A stretch of DNA of 64,000 bases from an uncultured Erythrobacter sp. Lineage in GTDB: Bacteria > Pseudomonadota > Alphaproteobacteria > Sphingomonadales > Sphingomonadaceae. The stretch spans positions 124,001 through 188,000 of the forward strand of contig CANMUS010000005.1 of assembly GCA_947501215.1 (NCBI GenBank), in the 5' to 3' direction. The notes below the pieces were generated by a model. That model searched no databases, had not been told where the DNA came from, and saw nothing but the letters and a program-made list of their open reading frames with translations. The position numbers were made by a program, and so were the translations under genes. Below, piece by piece: positions 1 through 8,603 of this stretch. The first letter of the stretch is position 1. Every line of letters starts with the position of its first letter.

Positions 1-41
1 CTGCAAAAGTTCCCGCTCAAACCGATCGCGGGGCGCAATAG
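1..41 (+). CDS. C-terminal tail of an upstream gene, probably the RND periplasmic adaptor (partial)
   Basis: An open frame runs in from the left edge and stops with TAG at 39-41, giving the tail AKVPAQTDRGAQ. It ends 3 bases before the RND pump start. In RND operons the membrane-fusion adaptor normally precedes the pump, so this is probably the end of that gene. The visible tail is too short to identify by sequence alone. Confidence 0.5.
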   Translation, partial: AKVPAQTDRGAQ

Positions 42-44
42 ACC

Positions 45-3000
45 ATGGCGCGGTTCTTCATCGACAGGCCGATTTTTGCCTGGGTGGTTTCGCTCGGCAT
101 CCTGCTGGCGGGCTTTATCGCCCTGCGCGCACTTCCGATCGAACAGTATCCAGAGGTCGCCCCACCATCGCTGACCATCAGCGTCGTGTATCCCGGTGCG
201 GACGCAGAGACGCTCGAACAGAACGTCACGCAGGTCATCGAGCAGCAGCTCAACGGGGTGGAGGGTTTCCTCTACATGTCCTCGTCCAGCGGGTCGAACG
301 GAGCGGCGAGTATCACGCTGACCTTCGAGGCGGGTACCGACATCGATATCGCCCAGACCGAGGTGCAGAACCGCTTGAGCACGGTCGAGGCGCGCCTGCC
401 TGAAGAGGTCCGGCGACAGGGTATCACCGTGCGCCAGGCGAACGCCGGCTTCCTGATGATCGTCGCGCTCACATCGGAAAGCGGCGACCTTACGACTACC
501 GATCTGGGCAACATCGCTGCGAACCAGGTTGTGGACGAGTTGCGCCGGGTGACCGGTGTGGGCGATGTCACGCTCTTCGGTTCGCAATATGCCATGCGCA
601 TCTGGCTAGATCCCGAAGCGCTGGCAGCCTACAACCTGTCCCCAAGCGCAGTACTTGCCGCCATCCGCGAGCAGAATTCGCAGACCGCCGGCGGCTCGAT
701 CGGCGCCCGGCCGCTCGCCGATGGGCAACAGATCAGCGCGACCATCTCGACCGAAGGCCGGTTCACCACCGTCGAAGAGTTCGAGAACATCATTCTTCGC
801 GCCAATTCCGGCGCGGCAGTGGTAAGGCTTGGCGAGGTTGCGCGCGTCGAAATCGGTGCGCAAAGCTACGCCACTTCCACCACTCTCAACGGACAACCCA
901 TGGCGGGGATGGCGATCCAGTTGGGGACCGGTGCCAACGCGCTTGCCGCTGCAGGGGGCGTGAAGGAGCGTCTCGCCGAAATCGCGCCCGGTCTTCCGGG
1001 AGACGTAAGCTGGTCGATCCCTTACGATACGACGCCTTTCGTTCAGGCTTCGGTGGAAGAAGTGGTGAAGACCTTGGTCGAGGCCATGGTGCTGGTCTTC
1101 CTCGTCATGTTCCTGTTCCTGCAGAACTGGCGAGCGACACTGATACCGACACTGGTAGTTCCGATTGCCCTGGCAGGCGCCTGTCTCGGTTTGTGGTTGT
1201 TCGGCTTTTCGATCAACGTGCTCTCGCTCTTCGGAATGGTCCTAGCGATCGGTATCCTGGTCGATGATGCGATCGTGGTGATCGAGAATGTCGAGCGCAT
1301 CATGCGTGAAGAAGGCCTCCCGCCCCTGCAGGCGACCCGCAAGGCAATGGGCCAGATCACCGGAGCGATCATCGGCATCACGCTGGTGCTGATCGCGGTT
1401 TTCGTGCCGATGGCCTTCTTCCCCGGCTCCACCGGGGGTATCTATCGTCAGTTCTCGGTTACGCTTGCCATTGCCATTTTCTTCTCGGCGTTCCTGGCGC
1501 TTTCCCTGACGCCGGCTCTTTGCGCCACCTTCCTGAAGCCGATCGCTAAAGGTCATGGGGAGGGCGGGCAGGTTGCGGTCGATACCGAAGCCGAAATGCA
1601 ACCCGGCTGGCGAGGACGCGTCGCCCAAGTGCGCAACAAGGCCGCCCGATTCTTTGGCCGGTTCAATGGCTGGTTCGCGCGGATGCAGGAGAAGTACGGC
1701 CGGGCCAATGACCGCATCCTGTCGCGGCCATGGCGCGGTTTCGCCGTATTTCTGGCTCTGGGCGCAGTAACGATTCTGCTGTTCATGCGCCTCCCGTCTG
1801 CCTTTCTGCCGACGGAGGACCAGGGGTTCCTCATCACCGCAGTTCAGGCGCCGCCGGGAGCGACGCAGGAGCGCACCGACGAAGCTCTGGAGCCGATCGA
1901 GGATTTCTGGTTGGCTCGCGAAGAGGTGGAAAACCTCGTTGTCGTGCGCGGATTCAGTTTCTTCGGTCAGGGTCAGAACAATGCGATCATGTTCGCGTCG
2001 TTCAAGCCATGGGAAGAGCGTACCGCCGAAGGAAGCGGCGCGGCCGAAATCCTCGGCCAGGCGATGGGCACTTTCGGCCAGTTGGACAGCGCGATCGCAT
2101 TCGTAATCCAGCCACCGGCGATCCAGTCGCTCGGGCAGGCAAGCGGCTTTACGCTGAAACTGCAGGATCGCGCAGGTCTTGGCCGTGAGACGTTGACGGC
2201 GGCGCGCGACCAATTGCTCGGCATGGCGTCGCAAAGCCCGATGATCGCCAACCTGCGACCCGAAGATCAGGGACCAAGCCCGCAGCTCGCGCTCGAGATC
2301 GACCGCGTCCAGGCACGGGCGCTTGGGCTCTCGCTTACCGATGTTAACGCGGCACTGTCGATCACCTTTGGCTCGGCCTATGCCAACGACTTCAACCGCG
2401 ACGGGCGTGTCTTGCAGGTGCTCGTCCAAGCGGACGCGCCTTATCGCATGAGCCCCGAAGACGTGCTGTCGCTGCGTATTCCGAACGCGGAGGGGCAGCT
2501 TGTGCCGTTCAGCGCCTTCGCCACTGCGGACTGGTCGGCAGCTCCGGCCAGCCTTGCACGCTACAACGGTTACCCCGCCATGACCCTTTCCGGCATGGCT
2601 GCTCCCGGTGAATCGTCCGGTGCTGCACTCGCGGAAATGGAACGTCTGGCGGAGCAACTGCCGCAGGGGATCGGCTATGAATGGACGGGTATCTCTTACG
2701 AGGAAAAGCAGGCCGGCGGGCAGATTGGCCTGCTGCTCGGCCTGTCGGTCGTTGTGGTATTCCTTGTGCTTGCGGCGCTCTACGAAAGCTGGGCTGTTCC
2801 TCTCGCGGTGCTCTTGATCGTGCCCATGGGCGTACTCGGTGCGGTGTTGTTCTCGATGCTGCGCGGTCTTTCGGCGGACGTCTATTTTAATGTCGGATTG
2901 ATCACGATCATCGGACTCGCGGCAAAGAACGCAATCCTCATCGTTGAATTCGCCATTGAGGAAGAAGAACGTGGCCTAAGGCGGATTGATGCAGTGAAAG

Positions 3001-3299
3001 CGGCCGCTCGCCTGCGCCTGCGTCCGATCATCATGACCTCGCTGGCATTCACTATGGGTATGGTTCCGCTCGTGCTCGCGAGTGGTGCCGGGGCCGCAAG
3101 TCGCATCGCGGTTGGTACCGGAGTGATGGGAGGAATGATCGCCGCGACCGTGCTCGGTATCTTCCTGATCCCGATGCTGTATCTCCTGGTGCGGCGAAAC
3201 GTCAGCCGCAAGCAGCCTGTCGCAACCGGCGGTCATGAAGGCGATACAGACCCAGTCGAGAAATCCGGTCCTGCAATCGAAGAAGGGCGCGCTCCATGA
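45..3299 (+). CDS. RND multidrug efflux permease, HAE1 family
   Basis: This 1084-residue inner-membrane protein is the proton-driven pump of a tripartite efflux system, close in length to AcrB/MexB (about 1050). The N-terminus MARFFIDRPIFAWV is the family hallmark. Residues 406-416 (VDDAIVVIEN) carry the paired aspartates at 407-408, which are the AcrB proton-relay positions, and the matching lysine lies in GLAAKNAILIVEFA near the C-terminus. Two large periplasmic loops separate the membrane blocks. A charged stretch near residues 505-545 lengthens the middle linker. The gene follows the adaptor tail and overlaps the outer-membrane gene by ATGA, so the three form one operon. Substrate cannot be read from sequence; drugs or detergents are typical for HAE1 rather than metals. 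Confidence 0.95.
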   Translation: MARFFIDRPIFAWVVSLGILLAGFIALRALPIEQYPEVAPPSLTISVVYPGADAETLEQNVTQVIEQQLNGVEGFLYMSSSSGSNGAASITLTFEAGTDIDIAQTEVQNRLSTVEARLPEEVRRQGITVRQANAGFLMIVALTSESGDLTTTDLGNIAANQVVDELRRVTGVGDVTLFGSQYAMRIWLDPEALAAYNLSPSAVLAAIREQNSQTAGGSIGARPLADGQQISATISTEGRFTTVEEFENIILRANSGAAVVRLGEVARVEIGAQSYATSTTLNGQPMAGMAIQLGTGANALAAAGGVKERLAEIAPGLPGDVSWSIPYDTTPFVQASVEEVVKTLVEAMVLVFLVMFLFLQNWRATLIPTLVVPIALAGACLGLWLFGFSINVLSLFGMVLAIGILVDDAIVVIENVERIMREEGLPPLQATRKAMGQITGAIIGITLVLIAVFVPMAFFPGSTGGIYRQFSVTLAIAIFFSAFLALSLTPALCATFLKPIAKGHGEGGQVAVDTEAEMQPGWRGRVAQVRNKAARFFGRFNGWFARMQEKYGRANDRILSRPWRGFAVFLALGAVTILLFMRLPSAFLPTEDQGFLITAVQAPPGATQERTDEALEPIEDFWLAREEVENLVVVRGFSFFGQGQNNAIMFASFKPWEERTAEGSGAAEILGQAMGTFGQLDSAIAFVIQPPAIQSLGQASGFTLKLQDRAGLGRETLTAARDQLLGMASQSPMIANLRPEDQGPSPQLALEIDRVQARALGLSLTDVNAALSITFGSAYANDFNRDGRVLQVLVQADAPYRMSPEDVLSLRIPNAEGQLVPFSAFATADWSAAPASLARYNGYPAMTLSGMAAPGESSGAALAEMERLAEQLPQGIGYEWTGISYEEKQAGGQIGLLLGLSVVVVFLVLAALYESWAVPLAVLLIVPMGVLGAVLFSMLRGLSADVYFNVGLITIIGLAAKNAILIVEFAIEEEERGLRRIDAVKAAARLRLRPIIMTSLAFTMGMVPLVLASGAGAASRIAVGTGVMGGMIAATVLGIFLIPMLYLLVRRNVSRKQPVATGGHEGDTDPVEKSGPAIEEGRAP

Positions 3300-4765
3300 C
3301 GCGATCGACGAGAAAGCTGGCCGCTCTGGCGATCGGTTCCAGTCTGCTTGCCAGCTGCGCGAGCATGGCCCCCGAGCACTCCCGCCCCGAGGCAGCCACC
3401 GCGCCTGCCTTCGATGCCGAGTACGGACCGGACGGGACAGTCGTCGCATCGCAATTGTCCTATCGCGAGTGGTTCGGTGACCCGCGATTGGAGCAACTCA
3501 TCGCGAGTGCGCTTGAAAACAACCGCGATCTCCTCGCCGCAACGGCAAGGGTCGAACAGGCCCGTGCGCGCTATCGGATAGAAGACAGCCGGCAATTGCC
3601 GGCGCTGGTTGGAGATGGCAGCGCCGTACGGACGAGGCAGCCGCTCTCGACCAATCCGGCGCTGGACACCGGGGATGTCGAAGGTGCCCCCGACTCAGTC
3701 ACCTTCAACCGCTTTGATGTGGGCGTAGGGGTTACCTCTTTCGAGCTCGATTTCTGGGGGCGAATTGCCAGTTTGAGCGAAGCTGCCCGCGCGGAATATC
3801 TGGCCACGGCTGCCGCGCAGCGGGCCTTCTACCTTTCGCTCATCGCCGACACCGCCAACACCTATTTCGAGATCGTGGAAACCGAGGAGCAGATCGCGCT
3901 GGCCCAGGCGACCGCCGAAAGCAGGCGCGAAGGTTTGCGGATCGCACGGCTACGCCTTGAAAACGGGGTGACCTCGGCACTTCCATACCGGCAGGCCGAG
4001 ACCTTGCTGACGCAGGCGGAACAGCAATTGGCAAGCGAACGACTGGCCTTGGCGCAACTGCGCAACCAGCTCGCCGTTCTGGTGGGCGGGACCATACCCG
4101 AAACTTTGCCAGAAGGCGTATCTCTTGCCGAGCAGGGTGACGAGCGCAGGCTTGCGGCTGGATTGCCGTCAGATCTCCTGCTGGTGCGCCCGGACATTAT
4201 CGCTGCCGAAGAACAGCTACGTGCTGCGCGCGCGAATATCGGGGCTGCTCGCGCGGCCTTCTTCCCGACCATTTCGCTCACCGGAAGTGCAGGACTGTCC
4301 TCGAACAGTCTCGACGGCCTGTTTTCGAGCGATGGGCTGGGCTGGAGTTTTGGGCCGTCCATATCTCTGCCGATTTTCGACTGGGGAGCGCGCGAGGCCG
4401 ATCTCGATCTGGCGCAGGCGCTCGAAGTCGAACAGGTCGCGAACTACGACCGCACCGTTCAGAACGCCTTCCGCGAGGTATCGGATGCGCTGGCAGGGAG
4501 GCGCTATCTCGCCGAACAATTGATGACCCTCGAAACCTCGGTAGAGGCGCAGCAGCAGATCGCCCGCATTGCCCGGTTACGCTACCGCGAAGGAGTGGCA
4601 GACTATCTCGAGGTCCTCGACGCCGAACGCAATCTGTTCAGCGCTCAGCAACAGCTTCTTGCCGTTCAGCGTGCTTGGTTGCAAAATCGTGCGACGCTGT
4701 TCGTTGCCCTCGGCGGCGGCGCCAATCCCAGCATTAAGCACAGGCCGCTTCCGATGGTTCGATAG
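3296..4765 (+). CDS. Outer-membrane efflux lipoprotein, NodT/OprM family
   Basis: This 489-residue protein is the outer-membrane channel of the RND system. A lipoprotein signal peptide ends in LLASC, so Cys21 should be lipidated. Two OEP repeats follow: the first half has long heptad-rich helices (YFEIVETEEQIALAQATAES), and the second ends with the duplicated helix pair and the typical GVADYLEVLDAERNLFSAQQ segment. The ATG overlaps the pump stop codon (ATGA), indicating translational coupling. No clear hairpin terminator follows. The family assignment is secure; the substrate is unknown. Confidence 0.93.
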   Translation: MTRSTRKLAALAIGSSLLASCASMAPEHSRPEAATAPAFDAEYGPDGTVVASQLSYREWFGDPRLEQLIASALENNRDLLAATARVEQARARYRIEDSRQLPALVGDGSAVRTRQPLSTNPALDTGDVEGAPDSVTFNRFDVGVGVTSFELDFWGRIASLSEAARAEYLATAAAQRAFYLSLIADTANTYFEIVETEEQIALAQATAESRREGLRIARLRLENGVTSALPYRQAETLLTQAEQQLASERLALAQLRNQLAVLVGGTIPETLPEGVSLAEQGDERRLAAGLPSDLLLVRPDIIAAEEQLRAARANIGAARAAFFPTISLTGSAGLSSNSLDGLFSSDGLGWSFGPSISLPIFDWGAREADLDLAQALEVEQVANYDRTVQNAFREVSDALAGRRYLAEQLMTLETSVEAQQQIARIARLRYREGVADYLEVLDAERNLFSAQQQLLAVQRAWLQNRATLFVALGGGANPSIKHRPLPMVR

Positions 4766-4840
4766 CCAAAAGCAGCCTGTCCGCTTTCGGCCCCACAAAG
4801 GCCGCTGGATCCAAATTTTCACCTTATGCGGTTGCTTTTC

Positions 4841-4862
4841 CCTTGGCCAATGACGGCCAAGG
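4841..4862 (+). promoter_or_regulatory. Hairpin that buries the ribosome-binding site of the small recombinase
   Basis: CCTTGGCC at 4841-4848 pairs perfectly with GGCCAAGG at 4855-4862 across the loop AATGAC. The 3' arm contributes AAGG to the Shine-Dalgarno AAGGAG (4859-4864), which lies just before the ATG at 4872. Folding would hide the ribosome-binding site, so it could restrain recombinase translation. It could equally be a recombinase or regulator binding site, or a weak terminator of the efflux operon. Confidence 0.5.
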
Positions 4863-4871
4863 AGAAAGACA

Positions 4872-5504
4872 ATGGGATACTCACGATTTGATCCTGCCAT
4901 GCAGAAGTGCGTGGCGTGGAACGCTGGAAAAAATGTCGGAACCAAGCGCCCGCTGACGCAAAAGCAGATTTGGGCGATCCGCTTCCATCTCGACCGCGAA
5001 GGGCTGTTGAGGGACAAGGCCCTCTTCGATCTCGCTATCGACAGTAAACTGCGAGGCTGTGATCTGTTCAAGATCAGGATCGGCGACGTCGTAGCTGGGG
5101 CTGACATCCGCAACCGAGCGACTGTTATCCAACAAAAGACCAGCCGACCGGTTCAATTCGAAATTACCGCAGACGTGCGCACCACTCTGATTGCTTGGCT
5201 GGAGCGGCGTGGTGGGTCCGTGAACGAATATCTCTTCCCGAGCCGCGTCGATCGCCAAGGCCACATGAGCACCCGTCAATACGCGCGCCTGGTCGACGAA
5301 TGGGTGACCGCCATCGGGTTGCGTAAGGCCGAGTACGGCACGCACTCACTGCGTCGGACAAAGGCGGCCATGATCTACCGCGCTACAGGTAACATCGGGG
5401 CAATTCAGATCCTGCTTGGTCATACCAAGATTGAAAATACCGTCCGCTACCTTGGGGTCGACGTAGAGGATGCTCTCCTACTCGCCGAGCGAACGGAGAT
5501 CTGA
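4872..5504 (+). CDS. Small tyrosine recombinase (catalytic domain only)
   Basis: This 210-residue protein matches the catalytic half of tyrosine recombinases. Visible active-site elements are the first Arg in SKLRGCDL, the beta-hairpin Lys in QQKTSRP, HSLRR (His and second Arg), GHTKIENTVRYLGV with the C-terminal His, and the nucleophile Tyr in the same strand. The N-terminal core-binding domain of XerC/D-like enzymes is almost absent (about 40 residues precede the catalytic fold), but the active site looks complete. A good Shine-Dalgarno (AAGGAG) precedes the ATG inside a hairpin. It may serve a mobile element or site-specific inversion. I saw no obvious inverted target repeats beside it. 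Confidence 0.85.
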   Translation: MGYSRFDPAMQKCVAWNAGKNVGTKRPLTQKQIWAIRFHLDREGLLRDKALFDLAIDSKLRGCDLFKIRIGDVVAGADIRNRATVIQQKTSRPVQFEITADVRTTLIAWLERRGGSVNEYLFPSRVDRQGHMSTRQYARLVDEWVTAIGLRKAEYGTHSLRRTKAAMIYRATGNIGAIQILLGHTKIENTVRYLGVDVEDALLLAERTEI

Positions 5505-5610
5505 CTCTGGGAGCGGTCGGTCAGCAGAAGTTGATCGACCGCTTCAGGGTCGAGCCTAAGCAGGTTGCCTTGGCCGATATGGGGTGGGAAGCGGACATGA
5601 GAGTCGAGGT

Positions 5611-6345
5611 TTATCCTTTCGGTGGGCGCGGGTCCTTGAAGGCTTCCCACATCTCCGGCTGAAACCAGTCGCATTGCAATTGCGGTTGAGCGGCCTTGAG
5701 CGCTTCGAATTCAGCTCGCGGGGCGTTAAGTGCAGTGCCAAGATACCTAAGGCTTGCCATGGTTCGCAAAGGAGCCAGGCTCTGGTCTTCAAGCTTGGTG
5801 TTGGTGAGGAAGAGCGCTTCTAGGGCAAAGCCTTCCAGCGGGGCGAGGGTTGGTATTTTTTGGGCAGTCCACATACTACCCTCGATGCCTAATACCTTAA
5901 GCCTACTGGCCAGCGGACGTAACCAATCAAGGTTGCTCAGATGCTTGGCGTTTTCAATGAACAGCCGTTCCAATTTCGGTAGAGCGAGGATCGGCGTGAA
6001 GTCTGCGATGTTGCGCGGCGAGTCGATCTTGAGAATCTTGAGTCCGACGAGTTCAGAGAGCGGAGCGAGATCGGTAGCGGTAACGGGATACTCCAGCGCC
6101 AAGTACTCCAAGCTTTTCAAACAGCTTAATCGCTCCAAAAAGTCCTGATTGACTGCTTGCGCCTCGAACTCACGCAATCCCTGGCGGTCTTCTATCCCAC
6201 GGTGCGACGTCTTAATCCGCGAAAGCCGGGCGCAACTCACATTCAAAGGAACGTCCTCGCCGCGCTCATACGAGCCACAATCAGGGCGGTGAGTATGAAG
6301 CCAAAACCGGTAGTGCTCACTTGGGCTTGTTGCGTTGCTCCCCAT
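5611..6345 (-). CDS. Leucine-rich-repeat protein of unknown function
   Basis: This 244-residue protein has four or five irregular leucine-rich repeats from about residue 70 to 215, visible as LKSLEYLALEYP, LVGLKILKIDSP, LPKLERLFIENA and MASLRYLG. There is no signal peptide, membrane segment or enzymatic motif. The region is less GC-rich than the flanking genes, with more AT-rich codons, which suggests acquired cargo. It has no operon partner: the recombinase converges from the left and the ParB-module terminator lies to the right. Such proteins usually mediate protein binding; immunity or effector-partner roles are possible, but nothing here shows one. Confidence 0.7.
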   Translation of the reverse strand: MGSNATSPSEHYRFWLHTHRPDCGSYERGEDVPLNVSCARLSRIKTSHRGIEDRQGLREFEAQAVNQDFLERLSCLKSLEYLALEYPVTATDLAPLSELVGLKILKIDSPRNIADFTPILALPKLERLFIENAKHLSNLDWLRPLASRLKVLGIEGSMWTAQKIPTLAPLEGFALEALFLTNTKLEDQSLAPLRTMASLRYLGTALNAPRAEFEALKAAQPQLQCDWFQPEMWEAFKDPRPPKG

Positions 6346-6463
6346 AGATGTTCAGTAGCGTTACTCTACAGATGTCCGCAATGGGGTCGTTAGCCGATTG
6401 ACAGCTTTTCGCGTCGTGGTTCGGATAGCGGACCGTCCGTTACCGGCCCAAATTCTGACATGA

Positions 6464-6498
6464 AAAAGGCGGTCCGTCCCAATTGGGACGGACCGCCC
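6464..6498 (-). terminator. Rho-independent terminator of the ParB/helicase/Toprim operon
   Basis: GGCGGTCCGTCCC (6469-6481) and its perfect complement (6486-6498) form a 13-bp stem with loop AATT. On the minus strand it is followed by five T residues (6468-6464). It lies about 30 bases past the ParB-like stop codon, so it ends the minus-strand module. Confidence 0.9.
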
Positions 6499-6526
6499 AC
6501 CGAGCGACCTCGACCTGTCAGGAGGG

Positions 6527-8500
6527 TCAGGCAGCCTGCTCGGCAATTTCGTCTGTCGCATCGTCGCTGACTGCCTCGTCGACTTCGACATCAATCGGCG
6601 CGACCTCCTGAGCAGCAGTGAACAGCATGATCGCAGGAACCCAGGCTTGCGCCCGCTCCTTGACCTCGGCCTCGCCGATGAAGTTGCCTGAGAAGATGCG
6701 CTCGGCTGCGCTCGCAAGCTCAGCCTTCTTCGAAGCAGCGTATCGGCTGACCAGCTCCGGACCACCCGTAGCATCGAGCGCTTCGAGCGTGCGAGCCTTG
6801 GCCACGCGGTCGAAATAGTTTGCCGCGGTGGGACGCCACCAATGCGCGGTTTCGATTTCCAGAAGTGCCCCGAGCGCTTCGTGCATGGGCACCGAACGAT
6901 CGCCTTCGCAGGCTAGGCTGGCGACGAGCGTGCGCGAGACGACATGACCAAGCCAGGCCGAACGCGCCTCATCGGAAAGCGACCGGAACCTGGCAAACCG
7001 CTCGACGTCGGTCTCGCCCGAGCGCCAGCTTTCGTCGAGCGAACCAGCGAACTCGGCCAGAGCAGCGCTCGCCGGTGCATCCTTGGCCTCAAACCCGGCA
7101 ACCGGTCCAGACGCGATGGAGCCGACAAGCGTCGATGCCTTTCTGGCGCGCCAGTCGTGCCCATCGGCATCCGCGAGCGTGAAGACCATGAAGTCGAGCG
7201 CCAGTGCCGGATCGTTAGCGAGATGGATCGCCAGGATATCGCGGCGCTGCATTGCGAGTTCGTCGAGCAGGCGCTGCGAAAGCGAGCTGCCCTTGGGTTT
7301 AACCGCTCCGCTTTCTTCGACTGCCTCCACCACACCTTCGTCAGCGATGACTTCGGTCTCGGTGTAGAACTGCGGGACCAAGGTCGGCTCGCCATTGCGC
7401 GAGAGGATAAGGAAGGCACCGGCCTCGGGTTTCAGCTCGTCGGCGAGCACGGGCGGCCGGTCATTGAGCGCGCGCATGGCGCGGTCGATGACGACGAGTT
7501 CCTGTTCGGCCTTGGCGACCTCGTCCTCGTGGCTGTCCTCGTCTTCGAGCACGGCGGCGACGCGGTCGTAGTCGGCCTCGAGCTCGCCAAGTTCCTTCGC
7601 TTCCTGTTCCGTCATCGGCGCAGGCTCGCAAGGCAGACGGCTCAGACCTTCGACAAGGTCGTGACTGACATAGGTGCCCAGCGTCGGCCGAACCCAGGCA
7701 AGGCCATATTCGAGCGCAGCCTTTTTTGCCGCCTCTTCCATGGCCTTGTGCGCGAGGTCCTCGAGCAGCGCGACATCGATCCAGCTCTCGCTGGCGTCAT
7801 CGTCGAAGAGTTCGCGTTCGATCCGGCCACCCGCACCGATGTACGCATCGCGTCCGACCAAAACAGCTCGCGGATCAGAACCGCGCACCGTGGCATCGAG
7901 CACCATGCGGCGGATTGTATCGGGCGTGATCTGGTACCAGGCATCCTGCAGCTCGGCATAGACATGCGCCTGGCGCTCGACGTCGGAAATCGCGCCGTAG
8001 GCCTTGGCCATATCGAGCGTGATCGTGCCTTCGGCGAGCGCTTCGAAAACGCAAGGCGCGAGGCTTGCGAGGCGCAGACGTCCTTCGACGAAACGGACCG
8101 TGAGGCCGAAGCGGCGCGCCACGTCTTCAGGGGTAGCGCCTGCTTCGATGATGGAGGCGAAGGCCTGCGCCTCGTCGGCCGGGTTCATTGCGAGACGCTG
8201 GAAATTCTCGGCAAGGCTGGCTTCGCGCACTTCGCTTTCCTCGCCTTCGATGACGAGGCAGGTGACCTCGTGGTTCTCGGGCAAGGTGCCCTCTTCGGCC
8301 AGCGCCAGCAGCGCGGCGAGACGGCGACCGCCGGCCTCGACCTCGAACTTGCCGCGCTTTCCTTTGCGTACGACGAGGTTCTGCAGCAGGCCGCGCGCGG
8401 CGATGTCTGCCCGCAGCTGGAGGTCGGCCAGCACGTCGTTCGACTTGCGAACGTTACGCGGGCTGGGAACAAGCTTCTTCAAGGGGATCGACTGGATCAT
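6527..8500 (-). CDS. Large ParB/RepB-like nuclease-fold protein of an integrative element
   Basis: This 657-residue protein begins with a ParB N-terminal fold (residues 1-100: SIPLKKLVPSPRNVRKS, then EAGGRRLAALLAL, a GxRR form of the ParB GERR box). A central helix-turn-helix region follows (ATPEDVARRFGLTVRFVEGRLRLASL, about 115-145). The C-terminal 400 residues include an acidic coiled-coil stretch and no fold I recognise. Canonical ParB is about 300 residues, and no ParA gene is present, so a simple partition role is doubtful. ATG at 8500 was chosen because AGGAGAA lies 7 bases upstream; a longer frame has no such signal. It is the last gene of the Toprim-helicase-ParB set seen on many alphaproteobacterial plasmids and integrative elements. 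Its function there is not established. Confidence 0.82.
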   Translation of the reverse strand: MIQSIPLKKLVPSPRNVRKSNDVLADLQLRADIAARGLLQNLVVRKGKRGKFEVEAGGRRLAALLALAEEGTLPENHEVTCLVIEGEESEVREASLAENFQRLAMNPADEAQAFASIIEAGATPEDVARRFGLTVRFVEGRLRLASLAPCVFEALAEGTITLDMAKAYGAISDVERQAHVYAELQDAWYQITPDTIRRMVLDATVRGSDPRAVLVGRDAYIGAGGRIERELFDDDASESWIDVALLEDLAHKAMEEAAKKAALEYGLAWVRPTLGTYVSHDLVEGLSRLPCEPAPMTEQEAKELGELEADYDRVAAVLEDEDSHEDEVAKAEQELVVIDRAMRALNDRPPVLADELKPEAGAFLILSRNGEPTLVPQFYTETEVIADEGVVEAVEESGAVKPKGSSLSQRLLDELAMQRRDILAIHLANDPALALDFMVFTLADADGHDWRARKASTLVGSIASGPVAGFEAKDAPASAALAEFAGSLDESWRSGETDVERFARFRSLSDEARSAWLGHVVSRTLVASLACEGDRSVPMHEALGALLEIETAHWWRPTAANYFDRVAKARTLEALDATGGPELVSRYAASKKAELASAAERIFSGNFIGEAEVKERAQAWVPAIMLFTAAQEVAPIDVEVDEAVSDDATDEIAEQAA

Positions 8501-8603
8501 TGGTGTTCTCCTGATGGATTGAAGGCGCCAGTGAGGATCACTTGGCCCACAAGCCCAAAGGGCTCCCTCCACTCTCATTCCGAGACTGGGGTCTCCCGAG
8601 GGA

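Noticed and set aside
1242-2657. A 471-codon minus-strand frame inside the RND pump
   Set aside because: It is antisense to conserved RND motifs, including the second pump half.
5505-5610. Gene remnant between the recombinase and the leucine-rich-repeat gene
   Set aside because: Only an imperfect inverted repeat around CGGTCG/CGACCG is present; no frame gives a recognisable protein.
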